A stretch of DNA of 43,311 nucleotides. Origin: an uncultured Lachnospiraceae bacterium. GTDB lineage: Bacteria > Bacillota > Clostridia > Lachnospirales > Lachnospiraceae. The stretch spans positions 1 through 43,311 of the forward strand of contig CACZXG010000006.1 of assembly GCA_902785055.1 (NCBI GenBank). The letters run 5' to 3'. The position numbers and the translations under genes were made by a program. The notes beneath the pieces are model-generated. The model was not told the DNA's origin. It ran no database searches and worked only from the letters and a program-made list of their open reading frames with translations. This document shows positions 25,735 to 33,163 of this stretch, one piece after another; the stretch's first letter is position 1; each line of letters opens with the position of its first letter.

Positions 25735-25749
25735 TAGGGATATGAAACT

Positions 25750-26132
25750 ATGAAAAGTGCAGACAAAGATATGGCGTTCTATCCCGGGTTTGACCTGAAG
25801 GCGACAAAGGAGCCCTTCGGTTTCCGATATGGCGAAGACGTCTTCGGGCCGGAGCCTGGTGCGTGAGGGACTACGGCTTTGACTACGGTGAAGTGAGAAG
25901 ACATGCCGGAATAGCTTTTTACCCCTATGTAGAAGACGGTGCCCTGAAATGGCGGAGAAACCCTGCCTATAAGGGGGGAGAGCTCATCATCAAAGATGCG
26001 CGGACCTGGGAAGACTTCTCTTTGGAAGCCGGAGTGCCGGTCTACACGCAGTTTCAGAAAGATAAGGACAGGTTTTTATTTGTCGCGGATCCCGCGCGCT
26101 GTCAGGAACTGTGGGAGGACTTTGCGCCGTGA
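25750..26132 (+). pseudogene. Cupin-type glucose-6-phosphate isomerase remnant (internal deletion plus frameshift)
   Basis: Two pieces of one protein are joined out of frame. From ATG 25750 the first reads MKSADKDMAFYPGFDLKATK then EPFGFRYGEDVFGPEP, the N-terminus of the cupin (PF06560-type) glucose-6-phosphate isomerase, and stops at TGA 25864-25866. From about 25857, in another frame, the second reads WCVRDYGFDYGEVRRHAGIA through VPVYTQFQKDKDRFLF to a stop at 26132, the family's C-terminus. The cupin core with the metal-binding histidines (around the usual RSQGHIH motif) is missing; from remembered family length about 140-150 codons are lost. The scar lies between GGGCCGGAGCC and TGGTGCGTGAGG. 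The intact enzyme would interconvert glucose-6-phosphate and fructose-6-phosphate. An error in the source assembly is the alternative. Confidence 0.82.
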
Positions 26133-26172
26133 TCAACAGTCCCAGGACAATCATTAAAGGAGATTTGACAGG

Positions 26173-26268
26173 ATGCTGGAAAAATACGGTGTACAGGACA
26201 TTGCAGCTGTCACTGCTTCGGAGGAGCCCGCAGAGACCGAAGAGGAGGCGCTCGACGAGGCCGCGTGA
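26173..26268 (+). CDS. Possible 31-residue acidic peptide or gene remnant
   Basis: ATG at 26173 with AAAGGAG at 26157-26163, reading MLEKYGVQDIAAVTASEEPA and then an acidic tail rich in Glu and Ala, stop TGA at 26266-26268. It follows the isomerase remnant by 40 bases. The SD is good, but the product is too short to recognise; it may be the start or end of another gene lost in the same rearrangement, or a true short peptide. Confidence 0.35.
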   Translation: MLEKYGVQDIAAVTASEEPAETEEEALDEAA

Positions 26269-26271
26269 GTC

Positions 26272-26301
26272 TTCACAGAGGTGTCTGATCTGTTGTATAA
26301 T
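26272..26301 (+). promoter_or_regulatory. Promoter of the 188-residue protein/DAC-like gene pair
   Basis: TTCACA (26272-26277), an 18-base spacer and consensus TATAAT (26296-26301), 74 bases before the ATG at 26375. Confidence 0.7.
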
Positions 26302-26374
26302 TTAAGGACAGGCAGAATTAATGATCCCAAAGGTCATATGCAGCTGTTTTGGCTCATAGCATGAGGAGGAAAGT

Positions 26375-26941
26375 ATGATCGAAGTATCGAATGTTAAAGA
26401 AATTGTGGCCGGTGACAAGATTGCTGATATGCTCAGGAAATACAAATTTGTTACAGGAGCGCTGTTCAATACAGACGCATCTGATGATTATACTTTCCAG
26501 GATGCATACTGCGACCTTTACAGGCTTAATGACGGTTACTCGGAGAAATTTATAACACAGTTTTTCTATTTGCTGGAAGAGATGAAGCGCATGAGCAACA
26601 TATTCTTCAGAGAGGCTTTTGAAAAGCTGTTGGAGGTTGAGAACGGAAACGTCATGACTGCGGCGAGTATCCTTGTGCATACGATCAACCCCAGGTTTGC
26701 GATCTGGGACGAGAAGCTTGCGAAGGAGTTTTTCAAACTCGACATTCCGCAGAATGGCGATTCGGTAGAGAGATTCTGCAAACGGTATGAGGATTTCTCT
26801 GATATGTTCTATGCATACACGAATTCTCCGGATGGAGACAAGATGGTCAAGGCATTTGACGAGAGGTTCCCCAGCGCGGAGATTCCGAATGTGATCAAGG
26901 TTGGCTTTATAATCTGCCGGATGGAGGATCTCGAGAACTAA
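26375..26941 (+). CDS. Hypothetical protein (188 residues) paired with a DAC-like protein
   Basis: A soluble, mostly helical protein of unknown function with no signal peptide or membrane segment. The most distinctive stretch is AASILVHTINPRFAIWDEKL (about 92-111), which resembles the helix-rich S-x-x-L-H-x-x-x-P-x-x-x-P-I-W-D motif seen in several uncharacterised bacterial families; I cannot name one with confidence. GAGGAGG precedes the ATG. The stop codon TAA (26939-26941) is one base from the ATG of the DAC-like gene, so the two are translationally coupled and probably work together. Confidence 0.75.
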   Translation: MIEVSNVKEIVAGDKIADMLRKYKFVTGALFNTDASDDYTFQDAYCDLYRLNDGYSEKFITQFFYLLEEMKRMSNIFFREAFEKLLEVENGNVMTAASILVHTINPRFAIWDEKLAKEFFKLDIPQNGDSVERFCKRYEDFSDMFYAYTNSPDGDKMVKAFDERFPSAEIPNVIKVGFIICRMEDLEN

Positions 26942-26942
26942 A

Positions 26943-28061
26943 ATGGGAGATATAACAGCTTTTGTCGAAGCGATCTACGACTGTTATGAGAGGATGGGCG
27001 CTGCCTTTGAGGATGATCAGAGGCTTCCTTCGAAAGATGTGCTGGAGGAGGTATGCCAGACTCTGCTCAATATCAGCTGCATGCGCGAGGAGGGGAGATT
27101 CCCTTCCTTCAGAGTGTGTTTTATCAGGCCGGATTCAGAACTTCTGAGCGCTTACATCTATTCTCACACACTTTTGTTCAATAAGCCGATCGAGTTCAAT
27201 ACCAGGGAAATGAACAAGCTCGCGCCGGCATTGAACCCGGATATGAGCTATCTGGTACTGGATATCAGCGAGAGACCATTTAAGGCGATCGGGATCATAG
27301 CTGCTTTTACAACCTGGCAAAAAATAATCACCCGCGAGCTCACCTCGGGCAACCGGATGCCCCGGATCCCCAATATTCTGGTGGACGGGCCCGGAGAGCT
27401 GGAGGCCTGTTTCGGAGAGGGATCGCTTGTGAATTACCGCGCCGGGAACTGTGTTTTCTTCCGGACGGATACTTTCACATCGACGCTGGTGTCGGAGCAG
27501 CTCGAAAAAGGCGCACATGTAAGTGAAAAGGAACGGCTGAAGCTGCTCTACCGGATTCTGTGGATGGTAAGCGATTATCATCATGGCGGCGCTATTTTGA
27601 TCGTGCCTGACGAGGAGTCGTGCAAGGAGTTCGTGGATATCAAGTATCGGCTTCCTTCCGGCTACCTTTTCAGCGACTGTGAGCGGCGGGCAGAACTGTC
27701 GGGGAATGCCCGCGAGAAAGAGATCATTACGTATGCGGACATGATCGCGAAACTGACGTCAGTGGACGGTTCAGTGGTGCTGACGAAGGATCTGGACCTG
27801 CTGGGATTCGGCGCTGAGACGCTGGTGGACAAAATGGGCAGCAAGCACCCTGCGATGCGCTTCGTGGAGTATGACAACACGGAGAACACGCGCAAACAGT
27901 TCAAGGACAACGGAATGCGGCACAGGGCCGGCTACAGGTTCTGCAGCGCGGTGCCGGACAGCGTGGCTTTCGTAATTTCACAGGATGGAACGATCGAGGC
28001 GTGTACACAGCATGACGGGAAGGTCGTCGTGTATGACAATGTGGCACTGCCGCTTGTGTAA
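26943..28061 (+). CDS. Protein with diadenylate-cyclase-like (DisA_N/DACNV-type) domain
   Basis: A 372-residue soluble protein. The C-terminal part reads like a DisA_N (diadenylate cyclase) fold: HHGGAILIVPDEE at about 213-225 (first strand), VDGSVVLTKDLDLLGFGAE (274-292) at the DGA position, NGMRHRAGYRF (323-333) keeping the RHR motif, and DSVAFVISQDGTIEA (339-353) at the V-V-S-E-E-T-G position. The N-terminal 200 residues are not recognised. The arrangement fits the family I know as putative sensor domain DACNV, thought to sense or handle nucleotides, rather than housekeeping CdaA (no membrane helices) or DisA (no HhH DNA-binding end). Asp-Gly is kept but Ala is Ser, so cyclase activity is uncertain. 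It is coupled to the preceding gene and ends at its own terminator. Confidence 0.75.
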   Translation: MGDITAFVEAIYDCYERMGAAFEDDQRLPSKDVLEEVCQTLLNISCMREEGRFPSFRVCFIRPDSELLSAYIYSHTLLFNKPIEFNTREMNKLAPALNPDMSYLVLDISERPFKAIGIIAAFTTWQKIITRELTSGNRMPRIPNILVDGPGELEACFGEGSLVNYRAGNCVFFRTDTFTSTLVSEQLEKGAHVSEKERLKLLYRILWMVSDYHHGGAILIVPDEESCKEFVDIKYRLPSGYLFSDCERRAELSGNAREKEIITYADMIAKLTSVDGSVVLTKDLDLLGFGAETLVDKMGSKHPAMRFVEYDNTENTRKQFKDNGMRHRAGYRFCSAVPDSVAFVISQDGTIEACTQHDGKVVVYDNVALPLV

Positions 28062-28085
28062 ATGATTTATCATAATAACGATATA

Positions 28086-28126
28086 AAAGCAGATAAGTGC
28101 ACACTATTGCGTACACTGTCTGCTTT
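28086..28126 (+). terminator. Hairpin terminator after the DAC-like gene
   Basis: AAAGCAGA (28086-28093) plus AGTG pairs with CACT, G, TCTGCTTT (28114-28126). The tail (AGTTG) is poor in T, so read-through into the kinase gene is possible. Confidence 0.55.
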
Positions 28127-28131
28127 AGTTG

Positions 28132-28137
28132 TATAAT
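28132..28137 (+). promoter_or_regulatory. -10 element (TATAAT) before the kinase gene
   Basis: Consensus TATAAT 48 bases before the chosen start at 28185. The best -35 is TTGCGT (28107-28112) with a long 19-base spacer, inside the preceding hairpin. A copy of the intergenic repeat core (28147-28161) lies where the 5' end of the transcript should be. Confidence 0.5.
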
Positions 28138-28146
28138 GAAGGAACA

Positions 28147-28161
28147 AACTGCCCCAGAGGT
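28147..28161 (+). repeat. Intergenic repeat core AAACTGCCCCAGAGG
   Basis: One of several near-identical copies in the window; see 21441-21455, 31690-31704, 37421-37435 (reverse) and 37449-37463. Here it is a single arm without a complementary partner, between the -10 element and the kinase start. Confidence 0.6.
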
Positions 28162-28184
28162 CGTTTATGTGAAGGGGAATGGTT

Positions 28185-30941
28185 ATGGGCTTTTTTGACC
28201 TGTTCAGGAATAAGAATAAAAAAACGGCGCCTGAGGAGACGCTTACGGACGAGAGTCTGAGCCTTAGCATGAGCCTGAGTATGAGCAAAGGATCGATTCA
28301 GGAAGAGGACAGCCGACCGGACGTTCCTGAGGCGGGAATCGCCGGGGAACGGGATTCCATTACTAATGAGGAGATTGTCAGGGGGACGAGAATACTTGAT
28401 ACTTACGAAGTGATCTCCGACGCTGTCAGGGGCGGTATGGGAAGTGTCTGGAAGGTGCGCCACAGTGGGTGGAATACGGATCTTGCCATGAAGCGCCCTC
28501 AGCCAAGGTTTTTCTCGGAAGGAAGCGAGAAGCGGAAGGAGAACTTTGTTCACGAGTGCGAGGCCTGGATCAATCTGGGGCTCCATCCCAATATAGTTTC
28601 CTGTTATTATGTCCGCGAGATCAGCGGCGTTCCGACAATTTTTTCCGAGTGGATGGAAAACGGGAGTCTCAAGAACCGGATCGAGGACGGTTCCCTGTAC
28701 GAGATCTCAGGGGAGCAGGAAAGGACCGGAGGTGATTGGGAGCGGATCATTCAGCTGAGACTGTTGGATATCGCGATCCAGTTTGCGAGAGGCCTCCACT
28801 ATGCGCATGAGTCTAAAGATCATCTAATCCACCAGGATGTCAAGCCGGACAATCTGCTGCTGACCATGACGTGGGAAGCGAAAGTAGCTGATTTCGGGCT
28901 TGCCCGTGCGCGCACTCAGCTTCTGGCAGAACAAGGGGAGGACGCCGCAGGAAGAGGCGGAGCGCAGCCTGCGGGCACTTTCGGGGCAGATCCCGGAGCC
29001 ACGCTTATTGCTGCGACGGGCGGCTATACACCTGCCTACTGTTCGTCAGAGCAGTCTCTTGGGGAGTCCCTTACACGCCGGACGGATATATACAGCTGGG
29101 CACTGTCCGTACTGGAAATGTATCTCGGAACAAGACCGTGGAAGAACGGAGCGGAGGCAGGGAGGAACTGCGGACGATATTTTGACAAGAGCCGTGTCGC
29201 CATACCGAAATCGCTTCGGACGCTGTTAACCGGCTGCCTGGCTGAGAGACCGGAGGACCGGCCGCATGATTTTGGCATTATTGAGGCAGAACTGGAAAAG
29301 ATCTATCGATCAGTCAGCGGACATTCTTACCTGCGAAGTGATCCGAGGAACGCGGCAGATACCGCGGCCAGCCTCAACAATAAGGCACTGAGTTACATAG
29401 ATCTCGGCAGGGATGAGGAGGCCGACGAGCTTCTGAAGCAGGCGGTTTCCAGGGACGGAAGCGTTTTCCTGTATCACTATAATTACGCTCTGCACCGCTG
29501 GAACAGGAGACTGATCAGTGATGCTGCGTTCATGACTTATCTGCGGGGGAATGCCGATGAGAGCGACCTGCATAAAGAGGTCATGGATAAGCTGGCCGGT
29601 ATGCGCGGAAACTGGGATTTCGGCAAGAAGGTGTATTCTTACAAGAAAGATGAGCGCCCCGGAAATCTGGAGGAGCTGATGCCCCTTTCGGATACGAGCA
29701 GTGACGGCACGTATCAGGTTAAGGGCTATATGACAAAAGAGAGATTTCTGCCGGAAAAATACGGATACCGGATCGAGAATCTCAGGACCGGAGAGATCAG
29801 GGAATACGTAAACGATTATGGGGACTACGGGGAATCAACGCCGCGGGGCGGAAGTTACATGCATCCGCATTATTATAAAAGCGACGATGTGAAGTTCGTC
29901 GGTGCAGGTTCAGAGCTTGTCGTAATGCAGGCGGATGTGCTGTGGTTTTTTGACGCAGAGAGCGGCAGGCTGCTGCTTTCTATGCCGCCACTGCCTGACG
30001 AAGACGGGGATACAATGCCATATGAAGTGCTTGGTTACACTGCGAGCGGGATCATCGAGTACATGAACTGGGAGCAGCGATGGGGGCGCTGGACAGTGGA
30101 TGCGATAAGGCTCCGGCCGGAGACAGAGCTTCCTTATGAGCTGGCCGGGATCGCCACAGTGGACGCCAGACTTAAGGCAGAAGAGGACATGATCCGGTAC
30201 TACGAGGAAGCGTTACAGTGCTGGGAAAAGGGAGATGTCGCGGGGACACATAATGCCCTGAGCAAGAGCCTTTCCGACCAGGTGCTTACAATGCACGAGC
30301 CGTCCATGCGGCTGTGGTCTGAACTGGGCGCCTATTATAAAAGGGGGAGGCTGATCACAGTCGTGCCGACGTCCGATGAGCCCACGCCGATTCCGCAGCG
30401 CAGAGAGTGCCTGGCCAGGCAGGAATTTGCGATGACGCAGGAATATAAGAACCGGACGGATAACGGCCGGACCGAACTGATTCTGGAGTATGATCAGGAG
30501 GATGAGTTTGACAGCTGCAATGATATGTTCGAGTACACTTTCTATTACAGGCTGAGCGCATTCGATAAGGCGTCGGGCAAGCGATATTTTGACGTGAACA
30601 ATCTGGAAATAGCCTGCGAGGCGGATTGGAAGAGATTCTCGAAGGATCGGTATCTCGGACTGACAGGCGATCATCTGCTGTGGTACGCGCAGGAATACGC
30701 GGATCCGGAGACAATAGACCTTGCTGAGATCAGTAGGGACAGTATGAAATTCAAAAACGGCGTGAGCCGGCTCAGCTTCTCGCTTCCGAACGGCTATGTA
30801 TTGAGGAATACAGACAAAGGAGTTGACATCGGCGGATTTGTGTTTGAGGATGTTTTCACCGACTTCCGGCCGCTGTGGAACTCGGAAGTCATCGCGTGCA
30901 GGGATCATAATTACAGACTTGTATATGAGTATGTTGTATAA
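28185..30941 (+). CDS. Large Ser/Thr protein kinase with TPR region and unknown C-terminal half
   Basis: A 918-residue cytoplasmic protein. After a low-complexity Ser/Met/Leu stretch (25-34) comes a Hanks-type kinase domain (about 70-375): glycine loop RGGMGSVW, Lys103 in LAMKRPQ, HQDVKPDN (216-223) with Asp218 and Asn223, DFG (236-238), and TPAYCSSEQ in place of APE. The activation segment has an Ala/Gly-rich insert (245-275). The Arg of HRD is Gln, a non-RD kinase. A TPR-like region follows at about 385-450 (NNKALSYIDLGRDEEADELL). Residues 480-918 are mainly beta-rich, with no transmembrane helix. ATG at 28185 is used because AAGGGG lies seven bases upstream; an ATG at 28179 is too close to it. 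The neighbouring DAC-like gene suggests a signalling role; the target is unknown. Confidence 0.88.
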   Translation: MGFFDLFRNKNKKTAPEETLTDESLSLSMSLSMSKGSIQEEDSRPDVPEAGIAGERDSITNEEIVRGTRILDTYEVISDAVRGGMGSVWKVRHSGWNTDLAMKRPQPRFFSEGSEKRKENFVHECEAWINLGLHPNIVSCYYVREISGVPTIFSEWMENGSLKNRIEDGSLYEISGEQERTGGDWERIIQLRLLDIAIQFARGLHYAHESKDHLIHQDVKPDNLLLTMTWEAKVADFGLARARTQLLAEQGEDAAGRGGAQPAGTFGADPGATLIAATGGYTPAYCSSEQSLGESLTRRTDIYSWALSVLEMYLGTRPWKNGAEAGRNCGRYFDKSRVAIPKSLRTLLTGCLAERPEDRPHDFGIIEAELEKIYRSVSGHSYLRSDPRNAADTAASLNNKALSYIDLGRDEEADELLKQAVSRDGSVFLYHYNYALHRWNRRLISDAAFMTYLRGNADESDLHKEVMDKLAGMRGNWDFGKKVYSYKKDERPGNLEELMPLSDTSSDGTYQVKGYMTKERFLPEKYGYRIENLRTGEIREYVNDYGDYGESTPRGGSYMHPHYYKSDDVKFVGAGSELVVMQADVLWFFDAESGRLLLSMPPLPDEDGDTMPYEVLGYTASGIIEYMNWEQRWGRWTVDAIRLRPETELPYELAGIATVDARLKAEEDMIRYYEEALQCWEKGDVAGTHNALSKSLSDQVLTMHEPSMRLWSELGAYYKRGRLITVVPTSDEPTPIPQRRECLARQEFAMTQEYKNRTDNGRTELILEYDQEDEFDSCNDMFEYTFYYRLSAFDKASGKRYFDVNNLEIACEADWKRFSKDRYLGLTGDHLLWYAQEYADPETIDLAEISRDSMKFKNGVSRLSFSLPNGYVLRNTDKGVDIGGFVFEDVFTDFRPLWNSEVIACRDHNYRLVYEYVV

Positions 30942-30983
30942 AAGGCCTTTCGGGGGCTGACCAAACAGGAGAGGAGATAGAGA

Positions 30984-31643
30984 ATGGATATCAAAGAAGC
31001 GATCAAGGAGCGCCACAGTGTCAGGTATTACAAGGACGAGCCGATTTCTGAACAGCATAGAGCGGAACTGGATGTGCTCATCTCTCAGTGCAATGAGGAG
31101 AGCGGCCTTAGTATGCAGTTGGTCGTGGATGATCCGGAATGTTTCGATACGCTGCTGGCACATTACGGAATGTTCAAAAACGTGAAGAATTATATCGCCG
31201 TTGTCGGGCCCAAATCTATGGCGGACCTCGATGTCAGAGGCGGATACTATGGGCAGAAGGTTGTCCTTGCAGCACAGATGATGGGACTGAACACCTGCTG
31301 GGTGGCAGGTACATACAAGCGCGGAAAATGTAAGGCGGATATCGCGGGCAACGAAAAGATCGTCTGTGTGATCGCGATCGGTTATGGTGAGAACCAGGGC
31401 ACGAAGCACAAATCCAAACCGCTGTCAAAAATCTGCGATATTCCTGAGGCCGATATGCCGGTCTGGTTTAAAAACGGTGTGAAAGCGGCTATGATGGCGC
31501 CGACCGCGATGAATCAGCAGAAATTCTTCATCACCCTGGACGGAAAAGAGCCGGTGATCACTGCAGGCAGAGGTCCAATGACAGGGATCGATCTGGGAAT
31601 CGTGAAGTATAACTTCGAGGCGGCTTCAGGACATAGGGTCTGA
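30984..31643 (+). CDS. Nitroreductase-family protein
   Basis: A 219-residue flavoprotein of the nitroreductase superfamily (FMN-dependent, cytoplasmic). It begins MDIKEAIKERHSVRYYKDEP, the classic FMN-binding RxSxR start. GGYYGQKVVLAAQMMGLNTCW is the family helix before the Trp, and AAMMAPTAMNQQKFFITLDG is the A-P-S-A-x-N-x-Q flavin segment seen in duplicated, putative TM-nitroreductase forms. The start has GAGAGGAGATAGAG upstream. It is 42 bases after the kinase gene with no terminator between, so it is probably co-transcribed with it. The natural substrate is unknown. Confidence 0.85.
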   Translation: MDIKEAIKERHSVRYYKDEPISEQHRAELDVLISQCNEESGLSMQLVVDDPECFDTLLAHYGMFKNVKNYIAVVGPKSMADLDVRGGYYGQKVVLAAQMMGLNTCWVAGTYKRGKCKADIAGNEKIVCVIAIGYGENQGTKHKSKPLSKICDIPEADMPVWFKNGVKAAMMAPTAMNQQKFFITLDGKEPVITAGRGPMTGIDLGIVKYNFEAASGHRV

Positions 31644-31661
31644 AGAAGAGAACGCTGTGAA

Positions 31662-31715
31662 AAAGAGACCTCCGGAGTGGGTTGTTAGCAAACCACCCCG
31701 GAGGTCTCTTTATAG
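31662..31715. terminator. Bidirectional terminator built on the intergenic repeat
   Basis: AAAGAGACCTCCGG (31662-31675) pairs with CCGGAGGTCTCTTT (31698-31711); the stem continues with GTGGGTTG (31677-31684) against CAAACCAC (31689-31696), one mismatch, loop TTAG. The 3' arm contains a two-mismatch copy of the repeat core (AAACCACCCCGGAGG). It serves the nitroreductase gene and the convergent GPH symporter gene. Confidence 0.92.
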
Positions 31716-31737
31716 GGAAAGGAGAACTCCTTGAAGC

Positions 31738-33153
31738 TTAACTAAGTTTCTCTCTCAGTTCCTCATTGGCCTTCTCGACGTTGAGTCTTGTCAGGATGAG
31801 AGTTATGAGGAGGTTGAAGATCATCGGCATCCAGAGATACATGATGTGCAGCATGTTCATAGTGGATGCGGACTGGACAGCCGCGCCGCCGACGTAACCG
31901 CTGAAAGCGAGAAGCCAGCCTGCGAGAGCAGTGCCGATGCCGCCGCCCAGCTTGGTGCCGAGGGAGGTGCAGGAGTACATGGTGCCGTCGACACGCTTGC
32001 CGTGGGTCAGGTAGGTGTACTCGGAGCAGGTGGCGATCAGGGCGTTCATGTCACCCTGCAGAGGGCTCATACCGAGAGCAGCGATCGCAGTACAAACCAG
32101 CATGAGCGGCACGGAGCCCAGGTAACCTGCGATGACGACGCCGAGACGGCCAAGTGTGCCGATGGTGTAGCCCATGAGGTTGAGCTTGTACATACCTCCG
32201 AACTTCAAGACCAGAGCCGGTGTGAACAAAAGACCGATGATCATCGGAATGTTGATGAACCAGGAGAAGACTCCCAGGAGGTTCGCGTTTTTGAGAACGT
32301 AGGTCATGTAGTAGATGCCCATGTTCAATGTGGCGGAGTAGATCTGCATCAGAATATAGGACGCGCAGATCATCAGATAATACTTGTTCTTGATAAGAAG
32401 CTTGAAGGCGTCAATCAGGGTGTATTTTTCTTCTTCGCCGGGTTCAGGCTTTACTTCTTCTCCTTCCGCAAGCTCCTCAGGGGTCAGTTCTTTGACAGAC
32501 ATGACGGAGAGAGTGTTGGAGATCACGCCTACGATGGCATAGATGATCGCAACAGTCCGCCATGCGGCCGCACCGCCGCCAAAGTACGCCACGAGACCGA
32601 CAGTGATGGTCTGGATCAGCATGCTGGTGCCGAAAGCGAACATGAAGCGGATGGAGCCCATCTGCACGCGCTCATGGTTGTTCTTGGTGATCAGAGCTGT
32701 CAGAGCCGAGTAAGCGATGTTGTTGGCTGTGTAGAAGCCCGCGTTCAACAGGGTGTAGGCAATGAAGAACCAGGCGTACTGAGCCGTTGCGCTGAGATTA
32801 GCGGGAATACAGAAGATCGCGACAAGGCAGATCGCGCAGCCAAAATATCCATAGAGCATCCACGGTCTCGCCTTGCCCATTTTGGTATTGGTCTTATCGA
32901 TCAGGGAACCGAAAAAGATGTCGCTGACGCCGTCAAAAAGTTTGGAGACAGCGATCAGAGTGCCGACGACGCCGGCGTTCATGCCTACTGTGTCGGTCAG
33001 GAAGATCATGACGAAGGCGGAGAGCAGAGCGTAGACTACGTTGCCCGCGATATCGCCGGAGCCGTAACCGATCTTGTTGACCCATGTCAGGTAGGTCTTT
33101 TCTTCGTGCTTGTGCTGTTCGTTTTTATCTTTGATTTCTTTATTCTCGTCCAT
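31738..33153 (-). CDS. GPH-family glycoside:cation symporter (MelB/LacS-like)
   Basis: A 471-residue polytopic membrane transporter with about 12 segments after a charged 20-residue N-terminal tail. The GPH signature is clear: KLFDGVSDIFFGSLIDKTNT with Asp74 and Asp78 matching the cation-site aspartates of MelB, then KMGKARPWML. There is no C-terminal IIA domain, so it is MelB-like in layout rather than a full LacS. It lies ten bases downstream of the GH2 beta-galactosidase gene in the same operon, so beta-galactosides such as lactose are the likely cargo, driven by Na+ or H+. A putative AraC regulator reads divergently. SD is AAGGAGAATACC before the ATG. Confidence 0.92.
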   Translation of the reverse strand: MDENKEIKDKNEQHKHEEKTYLTWVNKIGYGSGDIAGNVVYALLSAFVMIFLTDTVGMNAGVVGTLIAVSKLFDGVSDIFFGSLIDKTNTKMGKARPWMLYGYFGCAICLVAIFCIPANLSATAQYAWFFIAYTLLNAGFYTANNIAYSALTALITKNNHERVQMGSIRFMFAFGTSMLIQTITVGLVAYFGGGAAAWRTVAIIYAIVGVISNTLSVMSVKELTPEELAEGEEVKPEPGEEEKYTLIDAFKLLIKNKYYLMICASYILMQIYSATLNMGIYYMTYVLKNANLLGVFSWFINIPMIIGLLFTPALVLKFGGMYKLNLMGYTIGTLGRLGVVIAGYLGSVPLMLVCTAIAALGMSPLQGDMNALIATCSEYTYLTHGKRVDGTMYSCTSLGTKLGGGIGTALAGWLLAFSGYVGGAAVQSASTMNMLHIMYLWMPMIFNLLITLILTRLNVEKANEELREKLS

Positions 33154-33163
33154 GGTATTCTCC

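Noticed and set aside
25537..26268. RiPP biosynthesis cluster around the Nif11-like protein
   Set aside because: No radical SAM, LanM, protease or exporter gene is present; the neighbours are an isomerase remnant and signalling-type genes.
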